Assembly (NCBI GenBank): GCA_963573385.1
Contig: CAUYLG010071188.1
Location: 1-64,000, forward strand
From: Cacajao melanocephalus
Lineage: Eukaryota > Chordata > Mammalia > Primates > Pitheciidae
DNA: 64,000 bases
Direction of reading: 5' to 3'
Shown here: in pieces, positions 53,821-64,000 of the stretch
How positions within the stretch are numbered: the stretch's first letter is position 1
Layout: every line of letters begins with the position of its first letter
Translations under genes and position numbers: made by a program
The notes under the pieces: model-generated
Told to the model about the DNA's origin: nothing
Seen by the model: the letters and a program-made list of their open reading frames with translations, nothing else
Databases searched by the model: none

Positions 53821-54681
53821 ATTTCTTTCAATAACAAGATGGAGATTAAATTTGTGGTAGTACTTGGTTTAATACAGAACTCAGTCCACTTGAACTATTA
53901 AACTATGGATTAAAATGTGGAGAACTATAGAGTGACTAATTTCTTGTTGATTAAAGTGACTACACCTATTTCTAAATATTGTTTCATTTTAGGGTTAGCT
54001 CTAACTTACATGAATTCATTCAAGGTTGTTAATATTAGAGTTAAGCTAATCTTGAACATTTGTAAAAATTCCTGGATTTCAATGACTCATAAGTTTGAAC
54101 AAAATCCCTTTGGATATTTTTAAGCCAGAAGCAGGGAATAAGTGCACTTTTCCAATTTTAAGTTCAATTTAAACTTAGTGTGCTTCAATAATTCAGAAAC
54201 CAATGAACTTTAAAAACTGAAGATTTTAAAAATCCAATTCTTCCCTACCTAAGATTAGTTCAGAAGTTTAGGCAAGATACTTTCAATTACTTGAAAGCAA
54301 TATGTTACAAAAATATTTCTTCTGAGTCTATGTAGTATAAAACTGAGTAATTATATTTTAAATACAGAATATAATATTAAATAAAGCTTATGTATTTTGT
54401 GGTACTGCATGAACAGAAGGAATTAGATGTATAAATTTAAGATGTTAAGATGAAGAAAAGTAAGATGTTGCATGGATCTAAACAAAATCTTTTAAAATTA
54501 AATTAAATAACTAGCTTATGATGAATATTCTGATAAATTAATTGACTTTTAAACAAATATTTACCCTAATTTTATTTATATATGATATGTAAATATTGAG
54601 TATTCATTAATGTAAATGACTTTTCATTACAATAAACTATAAGTTTTACAATTGTAAGAACATAATTTTGGAATTCCGCTG
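53821..54681. other. Unassigned AT-rich sequence
   Basis: Nothing was recognised. Confidence 0.5.
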
Positions 54682-54882
54682 TCCAATAGAAGTTTCTGTG
54701 ACATTGAAAATGTCAAATATCTGTGCTATCCAATGCAGTAGCCATTAGCCACATATGGCTATTGAGCATTTAAATGTGGGTAGTGCAATTAAGTCATAGA
54801 ATGTTTATTTTTAATTTTATTAAAATATTAATCTGTATAGCCACATGCAGTTAGTGGCTGATGTATTTCACAGTTCAGCCTG
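54682..54882 (+). mobile_element. hAT-Charlie type MITE relic
   Basis: The landmarks 'ctgtccaatagaagtttctg', 'tgctatccaatgcagtagcc' and 'attagccacatatggctatt' with 'gagcatttaaatgtggg', then 'agccacatgcagttagtggc', belong to a common non-autonomous mammalian hAT family with 'gctgtccaatagaa' ends. The right end is decayed. Confidence 0.75.
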
Positions 54883-57857
54883 GGAATAAAAATATACTTA
54901 ATATTCTTCTAGTATGCACTTTTGTATCCTTTAAAATTACATTTATTACAATACTCTGCAATCTTAGGGTACATAGGATATTAGGAAACTCAAAGGCTAC
55001 TATTTCATTATTTTCAAACTTAAATTGTATGAAAACAAACTAATGATATATATGAAAGTATAATTTTAAATGAAAATTTACAAGCCAGATTATTGTAAGA
55101 ATCTATTATTTCGAATTACAAAAGTTCAATTCTTTCTAGACATTTTAATTTCCCCGCTTCCACCTTTTTACTTTGACATAATTTTTTGTATGCTTTTATA
55201 CGTCTATAGCTCATTAAATTGGAAAAACAGGAAAGTAGAAAAATTCTAAAATTTGGAAAATGTAAACAGCTTGTTTCTTCCATGACACATATGTTCTCTA
55301 CAGGGGAACTTTGTAGTGCTGAGTTGCAAAACATTCTATATTCAATCTGCCCTTGAGACTGTCTGCCCTCTTCTTATTTCCAAAGATGAATGTTTTCTAT
55401 ACTCTGCCAAATACCAGGAAGACTCGATTCATTCAAGGCTGAATTATTCACAAGAATCTTTTGCATTCCTCCTTTCAGGGACAAGGTTTTGTTTTGTTTT
55501 GTTTCTGTTTGGTTGTGCCATATTCTGCAGTGATTTTTCAGGATACAAATTATAAAAGCAAATATGAAGAGCATCTGAAATATTCTCTTTAAAGGTGTTA
55601 TCAGTTAGGAAAGTGATACAAAATTCAATCCATTAATTTTATTAGAGTTAATAATAGTAATAACTACTATAGGATTATTGCAGGGAGTTAAAAAGTTAAT
55701 AGAAATTGAGCTTTGGTAATAGTATTATTACATACAATTAATTAGCATTAACCTCTCATGTAAGGCAAAAATGTAACCACTGTTAAATTTTATTTTGAGG
55801 AATGTACTAGAACTGAGTTTGGATCTTGTTGTACCAATTACGTTTCTGAGGAAAGGTAGTGCTTTCAAGGATTGCATGATTTTGTTAAAAATAATCTCAA
55901 TAACAAAAATTGTTACTTTATCGTTCATCTCCTCAAGTGATATTATCAAGCCTCCCTCATTGGAGTCAGTGCTTTAAGCTATATCTCTAATAATGGAAAT
56001 GGATTTGCCCTCTTCCGCTTACTTCCTCCTGCCCCGTCAATGTCATGCCTTTACAAGAGTGCTGACCAGCATTACGAGATATACAAACCACCAATAGCAA
56101 TTAACTCACGTGTCATGGTCAGTTGGCTCAAATTATTTTAGTCCCTTTCTATATTTCCTCCAGGTAAATGAAAAAATCATGACAGGTTTTAAAAATTCTG
56201 ATTATTTTATACCTTTGGCAAGCCATGGATTGTGTTTTACCTCCTTCTTATGAAACTTTCCTGATTATAGAAAGGAAAGTCATTTGCAGAATAATATTTC
56301 TACCATATAAGCCAAAATGATTTTGGCAGTAATATTCTTGCACTATTTGTTAACATGATAAATTTTAAGAGAATAAGCACTTTATAGTTTTTAAATTAAT
56401 GTATAAATGCCATGATATTTTTTTCTATTATATCCCAAAGTAGGGACCTTGTACTTAAAAATAATTCATGAATTAAAAGTGAAATAACATGTTTTGAAAG
56501 CCAACTGTCCAAGGACCTAAAATTATTTTTAAAATCTTTACTTGCTTCAAGGGGACTAAAATCAAGGTAATATTTTAAATCTACTCATGGGAAACAATAT
56601 TACAATGTTGTATGCAGTAAGTATCAACTGCTTACTTTAGATAGTAAATACAAAGGAGGTGGGACTTTATGTGGGTAGTAAGAGATTTTTGGAAACATGC
56701 ATGGAACAGTGAAGTCATAGAGAATGACATAAACAGAATTTTATAACAAATTTTAACATGACGGTATATTTGAGGTAAGATGCGTAGACAGGAATCTTTT
56801 CAGGAAAACACGTGTAGGGAAAGCAGATTGGTGTCTTACTATAGGGTCTTAAATATAAATTTTTGAAATTTTAATCTAGTAAAAAATGGAGAGATAATAA
56901 GTTTTAAAATTAGGATTTGTCTGTATTCTGAAAATCTTTAAGAAATTAATAGGTGGTTAAATGTAGGATGTATCCGACAGAAAGACTTGAAGCAAGGAGA
57001 CAAGTTAGGAACTTGTGGTGATAGCAGTAAAACAGTAGTGACAGTAGGAGTAGCAAGAGTAACTTGCATTTCACTTTAAAGTTGTTATTTGACAGCGTTT
57101 CTTTACACACTTTATCTTATGTGGTTGAAGCAGGACTGATAGATGACTGAATTGGAGTTGAGGTAATGGGAACATTGAGAAGAGAGAAATGGAAGTTTAA
57201 AAAAAAATAGTATAGACAAGGCACGGTAGTATTGCTATGTGGGCATAAGCAAGACATCAGAGATAATGCTGAGATGAAAAGAGAAATAGCAAAATGAGGA
57301 ACTATTCCAAAAACAGTAACTAGGGTAACAAAATATCCTGTTAGTTCTTTTTTAGCATTCAGTTTGAAGTGACAGAAAAACAAGTATAAATGCCCGGTGA
57401 GTAAATAAAACCTGGAAAATCACTACATAGAAGAAAGGCCAAGTCTAGAGATAACAGTGAATACTTCTCTAGAATGCATTGTGAAAAAATATATAAAAAG
57501 TTATTTGCTTTCAACAGAGAAAGAATGAGGAAATCTGGAAAACCTGAAAAATGTAATGTCATAGATGCAATTAAATAAAATAAAAACTTTAAAGCAAAGA
57601 GAGCATAACCAATAGTTTGGTCAAAATTTCAAGATTCCAAATTTTAATGATTGAGAGAGGGATTTTGGATGGGGAAAAACAGTACTAATGAGCTTCATGT
57701 ATGGACTTTTGGATTGCAGACTACAAGAGAGATTAAGCAAAGGATAGTAAGAATATTGTGTCAGGCGGTATCAGAAAAAAAGGTAAGAAATAAGACGGAA
57801 ACAATAGAAGAGCTTTATGGAGGTGACAAGGTTTAAAGGCAGAGATAAGAGAAGAAA
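54883..57857. other. Unassigned AT-rich sequence, 3 kb
   Basis: No gene or repeat was recognised. Short frames of 60-88 codons have no motifs. Confidence 0.5.
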
Positions 57858-58553
57858 ATGATAATTGCCATTCTGACTGTCCTGAGATGGCATCTCACTG
57901 TGGTTTTGATTTGCATTCCTCTAATGATCAGTGATATTGAGCTTTTTTCCCATATGTTTGTTGGCTGCATAAATGTCTTTTGAGAAGTTTCAGTTTATAT
58001 CCTTTGCCAACCTTTGGATGGGGCTATTTGTTTTTTTCTTGTAAATTTGTTTAAGGTCCTTATAAATTCTGAATTTTAGACCTTTGTCAGATGGGTAGGT
58101 TGCAAAACTTTTCTTCCATTCTGTAGGTTGACTGTTCACTCTAATGATAGTTTCTTTTCCTGTAAAGAAGCTCTTTAATTAGATTCCATTTGTCAATTTT
58201 GGCTTTTGTTTCAGTTACATTTGGCATTTTCATCATGAAGTCTTTGCCCATGCCTATATCTTGAATGGTATTGCCTAGGTTTTCTTCTAGGGTGTTTATG
58301 GTTTTGAGTTTTACATTTAAGTCTTTAACCCATCTTGAGTTAATTTTTGTATAATGTGTAAGGAAGTGGTCCAGTTTCAGTTTTCTGCATATGGCTAGCC
58401 TGTTTTCCCAGCACCATTGATTGAATAGGAAATCCTTTCCCCATTGCTTGTTTTTGTCAGGTTTGTCAAAGATCAGAGGGTTGTAGATGTGTGGTGTTAT
58501 TTCTGAGGTCTCCGTTCTGTTCCATTGTTCTATGTGTCTGTTTTGGTACCAGT
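57858..58553 (-). pseudogene. Inverted L1 ORF2 segment
   Basis: Read on the minus strand this is the ORF2 region between the reverse transcriptase and the cysteine-rich C terminus. The longest frame, 58141-58569, shows '[20 protein letters not shown]' and ends near '[20 protein letters not shown]', where a frameshift occurs. It is the 5' portion of the same insertion as 58556-59240, turned around. Confidence 0.87.
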
Positions 58554-58555
58554 TC

Positions 58556-59014
58556 AAGTCAGGAAACAACAGATGCTGGCGAGGCTGTGAAGAAATAGGA
58601 ACGATTTTACACTGTTGGTGGGAGTGTAAATTAGTTCAACCATTGTGGAAGACAGTGTGGCAATTCCTCAAGGATCTAGAACCAGAAATACCATTTGACC
58701 CAGCAATTCCATTACTGGGTATATATCCAAAGGAATCTAAATCATTCTACTATAAAGACACATGCACACATGTGTTTATTACAGCACTATTTACAATAAC
58801 AAAGTCCTGGAACCAACCCAAATGCCCATCAGTGATAGCCTGGATAGAAAAAATGTGGTACATATACACCATAAAATATTATGCAGCCATAAAAAGGAAT
58901 GAGATCACGTCCTTTGCGGGAACATGGTTGAAGCTGGAAACCATCATCCCCAGCGAACTAATACAGGAACAGATAACTAAACACCACATGTTCTCACTCA
59001 TAAGTTGGAGCTGA
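58556..59014 (+). pseudogene. L1 ORF2 C-terminal end with intact frame
   Basis: About 153 codons of the ORF2 C terminus are open without a stop to the natural TGA at 59012-59014. The cysteine-rich signature C-x3-C-x7-H-x4-C is visible ('[18 protein letters not shown]'), followed by 'LGIYPKESKSFYYKDT' and the end 'SLISWS'. The open frame actually begins at 58487, so 23 codons of antisense L1 sequence are joined in frame upstream, giving a 175-codon chimeric frame. The C-terminal region of ORF2 contributes to RNA binding, but there is no catalytic domain here. No promoter was recognised. Confidence 0.85.
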
Positions 59015-59240
59015 ACAATAAGAACACATGGATACAGAGAGGAGAACACCACACACCAGGGCTGGTTGTGGGTGGGGAAGGTGGGGAGAAACCTTAGAGG
59101 ACAGGTCAATAAGTTCAGCAAACCACCATGGCACACATATACCTCTGTAAGAAGTAACAAACCTGCACGTTCTGCACATGTACCCCCAAACTTAAAGTAA
59201 AATAAATAAACTGCACATATATGTACTAAAAAAAAAAAAA

Positions 59241-62200
59241 GGTGAGATTCAACATCCCATAAACAAAGGAACCAAACAGATAAACTTGACTTCCTTAAAG
59301 ATGCTAAGAACGTAAGTTCAAAACCAGAGGGAGAAAATGACTTCTCATCCACACATTCTTGATATAATTTCCTAATTAAAGCTCACTGCAAGTATAACAC
59401 TCACCAATTCATGTTTTAAAGTTATCTCTTCCTATAATAGCCATTAAGTAATTCTATTGATAACATCTGAACAATATCAAATAAGGAAAAAGTTTGAGCA
59501 TCAATCCTCCTAGATAAAGCACATTTCCATTAAGAAGAGTTGTACAGTCATTCACATAGCATTAAAAATCTCAAAAGTGGGCTCAAAGGGCAAGTATTCA
59601 AACCATTGATAGAGAAAATCCAGTTCAAGGGATCCTCATAGTACTAAGTCATATTTTTTAGACTCATATCCTGACTTTTGAAGTTTTTAAAATTCTTTTT
59701 TTCAGAAAACACACATAAATGAAATCTACAGTGTTTTGTTCTTAATACTAACCATGCTTTCCGCTTTTACTAGTTTCATTCCACATTTGTTGCAATAGGC
59801 AGGTCATTTCCCTCTGACCACATAAACTGAAGAAGCCTTCTTGTGAGGAAGAATGGAAAGAAATGTTTAATACTAGCAGAACAACATACATTTCCTGTAT
59901 GTCTCCGAAAACAGAAGAATAATAATTCCAGATAGCTTCTTTCACCTACAGTAGCTTTCTGTGACAATTAACTGAATGCATTCACTTTATAACATGTTCA
60001 CACCAGTTTTCTTTCTGAGTACAACAATGTTAGCAATATTAATAACCTGTTAAGAAGAAAACTGTTTAGAAGCAATGAAATTAAGTTATAAGTCAATAAA
60101 AATCAAGTCACTCTTCCAAAAGAAAGTTTGTTTTAGTTAAGGTTAAATTTGCCTTCTAAACTTCCCTAGTATCAAAGTTCTGAGAGGATCCATATTTTTA
60201 GTTTCTTAGACCAAATGGTCTCTATGATACTCTTTTCCTTCTAGAGAGATAGCCTAGATAGAGTTCTGGTATGAAAATATAGTTCTCAGCTGATTTTATT
60301 TTCTCTAGGCATAGGATATTTACACTAAAATGATACTCGTTCTTTTCACACAAGGTGTAAAGCACATAATATTGACTAGAAAATGTTGTCTATCTGTTCT
60401 TCCTCTCTCTGTCATCCATCCACTTACTCTCCCAAGAAGCATGAGTCATCATAATGAGAAACACACTTTTCCAACAATATTGCTAATATTGGTCATTTTT
60501 ACCTCTGGTCCCTAGCACTGAATAAACAACAGATTTTTCTCTCAGATTTAATTCAATACTGGGCTTTGAATTAGTGGCAGCATCAACAAAATATTGGCAT
60601 TTCAGACCAACCTGTTTTCAGTCCTACAAAAAAATTTCTATTTGCTCCACTTACAGTATGACTAATGGAATATCTTTTAAATGACTTGGAAAATAAAGAG
60701 AAGCAATTATATTTGAGGACCATTCTTAATTACAGTACTTTACTTTTCAGCTTAAAAGTGTTTTTGTCTATACCAATACCCTGTGGCCAAATCATAGTTT
60801 CAATGAAAAAAGAGACCATTAGTGAGCAACAAAATGATTTCAAAGTATTGTATGGATGGTACTTGACATATAGTAAGTGCTAAATAAATGTTGGATCTTA
60901 TTATATTTGAAAAAGAAATCTCAAAGTGTTGTCACTTTCCCAGACTAATAAGCTAAATTTTAACGCAATGTAACAAGATATTGATTTTTACAGAGACAGA
61001 ATATTTAATAGTATATAATAAAATACTAAAAACAGACATTGTAGATAAAACAGTGAATTTTAGGTAAATATATTTTAGATAAAATAGGACATACTTTTAG
61101 TCACTGTTAATTTTGGTGAAGCATTTTGGTTTCTTGTGTTTTTCGTTTTTTAATTTTTTTTTAGTATGAGATTAACATAGTGAGGAAGCAAAGTGTATAA
61201 GAACATAAACACCTGTAAAACAAGCCTATATGAGACATATTTGCTTTGCAGTATAAGTTTGACTGATTTCAACTAATTTAAATACTTAGGGAACATCCTC
61301 TAATAGATTTTATGTTGCAATAGTTTAAATGGCATTGAAAATATTAAAATATCAACTGAGTATATCTGGGATTATATAATATCCCATCTTTGTGCTGTAT
61401 AGCCCAGGAAATGTAAATGAATAAATACAATTTAAATCAAACCTGTGCTCCACAAGGTAGAGCCATATATACCATAGATCATCTGTTCCTATTTCTTACT
61501 CTTTCAATATAGTATAAATTGGTGACAGTTACTTATCTCTAACTTATCGATTTTCCTCATTCTCAGCAACCAATTCGAATTTTTGTAGAAGCTGAATATT
61601 TTTTGATTTCCCTTCTAGTCCTTTTCCCTTTCCTTTTATGTCTATTATTTCCTTTTTCCAACAAGTTAATCTTGAGATAAAGGTTACCCATTCATGCCTT
61701 TCCAGTTCTCCTCTCTTCTCACCTCTCCTCCATTTTTATCTTCTCTCCCTCTCACTTCTTTATCCCTCTCTCTCTTTCACCTTTTACCCTCTCTCCTCAT
61801 TATTCAATTTTCTATCTCATACTTCCAGGAATGGATCTGGCAACGGCAGCATTCTTTATGGAGAGTAGGAGAGAAGAATCTCTACAGGCAAAGACAGATT
61901 TGTCTTTAAAGGGCGAAGAATCTTGGTGGTAGGAGTAAAATGTCTTAAATATTTTCCTGTTAAATGCTTTTGCCTATGTTGCAAACAAATATTGTCAAAA
62001 GTCTCAGATGAATCTGCCTAATCGACCTCGAATATCAGTCTTAAACTTAAGTTAGAAAAAAAAGTGATATTGCTATCTAGTGCTTAACACCTTGCTTTTA
62101 TGCTAACAAGATTCTCTTCTTCGAAATGAATAAAACCCATTAAACACTGTAGTTAGTAATCTCTCTCTATAGATATTTTATTTAAAGACAGATGGAACCA

Positions 62201-62369
62201 TTTAAGTCATGAAGATAGTTATCCATCTATAGTTCCGAGCACGTAAGGACAATCTTTTCCATGGATAAATTTTACTTTGACTCATTAAAAGGAGCATATG
62301 GAAATAATTCCAATTTTACTTACCTGGTGTGCCAGCTAAGAGAAACTACGGCCAGTAATACTTTAAACT
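59241..62369. other. Unassigned sequence, 3.1 kb
   Basis: No repeat family was recognised with confidence. The stretch 60855-60900 ('acttgacatatagtaagtgc' then 'taaataaatgttgg') resembles the 3' end of a MIR or L2. A pyrimidine-rich tract lies at 61700-61810. Confidence 0.5.
61700..61810. repeat. Pyrimidine-rich tract
   Basis: Mostly CT, CCT and CTTT on the plus strand with few purines. The Ser/Leu-rich plus-strand frames at 61638-61909 are its translation. Confidence 0.7.
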
Positions 62370-62556
62370 GTACTATGCTTTACAGTTTCCCAAACCTGCT
62401 CACTTACAGTATTGCGTTTGACCCCCAGCACCCTGTGAGTTAGCTATTATTATTTCAATTTCACAGATGTGGCACCTTGAGCTCAGAGAGGTTAAATGAC
62501 TTGTCCAAGTTCAGATAGTAAGTGGCAACAGGGCCTGGAACTTATGACTTCTAAAA
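62370..62556 (-). mobile_element. MIR SINE, antisense
   Basis: The order 'actatgctttacagtttccc', 'cagcaccctgtgagttagct', 'attattatttcaatttcaca' with 'gatgtggcaccttgagctca' and 'gagaggttaaatgacttgtc', then 'agtaagtggcaacagggcct', is the complement of MIR. It is the best preserved MIR in the window. Confidence 0.88.
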
Positions 62557-62928
62557 CTGGCTCCAAAGATAGCTATTCATTTTCACAGACAAAAACTGAG
62601 TCTAAAATTTATTATGTGGATAATAGGTTATTCATTGCCTTTTGTGTCTTCTCACGAGGAAGAGACACCAGGACAGAGACACTCGACATATCGAAAGTGA
62701 TGGGGGGTAGAGAGATCAAGCAAGTTGGTTGGACTGTTGGGCCTCTCTCTCTATTTCCCTATATGATGCCTTATGAATACTGTATGACATCTGCCACAAT
62801 AGCCCTTGTACCGCGAATCCTTTCAACAAATCATAAAAGATACAATGATTTGGTCTCTATAACCATAGAAAATTGAATGCAAAAGAAAAACCTTTCTTTT
62901 TTTTCCCTTTCCATCCAATTTGCCAGGA
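62557..62928. other. Unassigned sequence
   Basis: The frame at 62496-62876 (126 codons, plus) starts inside the MIR and shows no domain. The last 40 bp form a polypyrimidine run ahead of the possible splice acceptor at 62928. Confidence 0.5.
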
Positions 62929-63307
62929 GTCATCCTATGATCATACATGAGATGGGGATTGTAGCTGTATCTCTGATTGAGGTTATGGTCACAGGGATGA
63001 GTGGCAGTGGGGCCAAACCCCGCACGGTCACATTAACAGCTATTCTCTATCGCTGTGTTCTGAACTCAGCGGCTGCCTAATAAGTGGCTGCCTGACTGAA
63101 GCATCAAATGAACACAAGAAAGTAGCCTCTGAAGCCCTGCCTACTTTGGTCTCTGGGCCTATTGAAGTGACTTCCTTGAGATACTTATTCCCTCATAAGT
63201 ACACTGAGTACTTGCAAGTTCCAGCCTCAGGCTCATTCTCAGTAACCAAGTCACAACTCTGCATGACAAAACTTTCCAGGGTCCCTTTTACAGACCACAC
63301 TCCAGCG
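62929..63307 (+). other. Candidate unannotated exon (379 bp)
   Basis: The left border follows a long pyrimidine tract ending 'ccatccaatttgccag', a strong 3' splice acceptor. The right border is 'ccagcg' followed by 'gtgagtagtg', a strong 5' splice donor. The interior has more CpG than the surrounding DNA and no recognised repeat. It is not open throughout: one frame runs from the acceptor to a TAA near 63078, and another from 63146 reads past the donor. If used, it is more likely an exon of a non-coding RNA or a UTR exon than an internal coding exon. No conservation or transcript evidence can be seen from sequence alone. Confidence 0.3.
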
Positions 63308-64000
63308 GTGAGTAGTGAAGTGAATTACAGAATTGCCTCTGCTAACAAACCTGACTGCGGCGCATGTTCCCGCCAACGTCTACAGTTTCTCTCCTGTTCT
63401 TTTCTTGGCATTTGTTACTTTGGGAAACACTTCTTTCTTTTGAACCAAGATATGTTTTTCTTCTCTTCTTTGCATACAGTAATGCTTTATCTCATGAATC
63501 CCCAACACGCACGTAGAAAGGAGAGATTATGATAGGAACATTTTTTTTCTTCCCGTGTCTTTCTCTGGAGCAAAACTGCATTTTGTTCTAATGACTTTAT
63601 AATGCATTTGATAAAATACGTGACTTCAAAGCTTGGACCTTCCTTGTTCATCAGTTTGTTTTCTCCCTATCAATCTTTAAAGAGAGGCTTTCCTTGGAAA
63701 CCAATTAAGCCATGTGAAGAAGATGCTGCAAATTAATAAAAGAATTCTACCATTTACAAAGCAATAGGATCAGGCAACATACCACCCAGAATCTCTCTCT
63801 ATAAACCAAAATAATTAAGAACATCATTTAGATAGATGTTTATGCTTTTTTAATGATTAGTTGAAGTTTTATAATTCTGGGTAAAAAATGGAAACTAAAC
63901 GAATGAACACATTAGATGGGAGAAAAACTGTGGCCTCATTTATGCAGTAAGTTCAAAAATGCGTGGATTTTTATAAACATAACTGTTCAGAGTGCTTTCA
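63308..64000. other. Unassigned sequence to window end
   Basis: No gene or repeat was recognised. A CpG-containing stretch with 'ttcccgccaa' at 63367-63376 resembles an E2F-type site. Confidence 0.45.

Larger units (their letters stand above)
57858..59240 (+). mobile_element. 5'-truncated, 5'-inverted L1 (twin-primed)
   Basis: From 57858 to about 58553 the sequence is L1 ORF2 in minus orientation. At 58553-58556 it flips, and from 58556 ('aagtcaggaaacaac') to 59240 it is the L1 3' end in plus orientation with a 13-bp A-tail. The complement of the left border ('ggcaattatcatt') is followed in L1 almost directly by 'aaaagtcagg', the start of the right part. Only a few bases are lost at the junction, as expected of twin priming. 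The 3' UTR ('accatggcacacatatacct', 'aacaaacctgcacgttctgc') indicates an older primate L1. No target duplication was found. Confidence 0.93.

Noticed and set aside
53467..53901. 144-codon plus-strand and 112-codon minus-strand Tyr/Ile-rich frames
   Set aside because: They are translations of a TA-rich array in overlapping frames on both strands.
62496..62876. 126-codon open frame
   Set aside because: It starts inside an antisense MIR and has no recognisable domain.

Overview
This is a gene-poor, AT-rich piece of primate nuclear DNA, most likely human. AluS and AluY-type dimers, older primate L1 copies, MaLR and other LTRs, a mariner of Hsmar2 type, hAT-Charlie fragments, MIR and L2 all point to a catarrhine primate. 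Element families were named by eye from remembered consensus features, so subfamily names are tentative. I found no intact protein-coding gene, rRNA, tRNA, CRISPR array or microbial-type operon. Almost every long open frame lies in a transposon relic or a microsatellite.

Layout: 1-1080 holds Alu fragments, pyrimidine and A-rich tracts and an ERV1-like LTR. 1.1-12.1 kb is mostly unassigned, with a hAT MITE (3.9 kb), two MaLR-type LTRs (6.4 and 8.0 kb) and a weak LTR match at 10.6 kb. A full-length dead mariner with both inverted ends and TA flanks occupies 12139-13448. 13.5-25.3 kb is mostly unassigned but carries MIR and L2 relics, an LTR-like stretch at 15.2 kb, and an old L1M tail split by an MST-type solo LTR (21343-21713) with a perfect 5-bp target duplication. 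An antisense MLT1-type LTR (25.3 kb) precedes a 5'-inverted L1 (26243-28613). 28.6-43 kb has L2, MIR, a nested AluS/AluY pair (35870-36476), a diverged direct duplication (38.4 and 39.9 kb) and an old Alu. 43.3-45.5 kb mixes an L1M relic, TA/CA arrays, a fold-back derived minisatellite and an LTR broken by a 250-bp microsatellite. A 5-kb L1 (47278-52283) keeps parts of ORF1 and most of ORF2, both inactivated. An AluS, a palindromic AT array (53.6 kb), a hAT MITE (54.7 kb) and a second 5'-inverted L1 (57858-59240) follow. The last 5 kb is unassigned apart from a MIR and one possible exon (62929-63307).

The genes do not work together in any sense; the window is an insertion archive. The most interesting signals are structural: two independent twin-primed L1s in opposite orientations, fold-back and palindromic AT repeats, a possibly uncatalogued duplicated segment, and a splice-bounded, CpG-richer block near the right end. 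I saw no evidence of a new defence, metabolic or mobile system.
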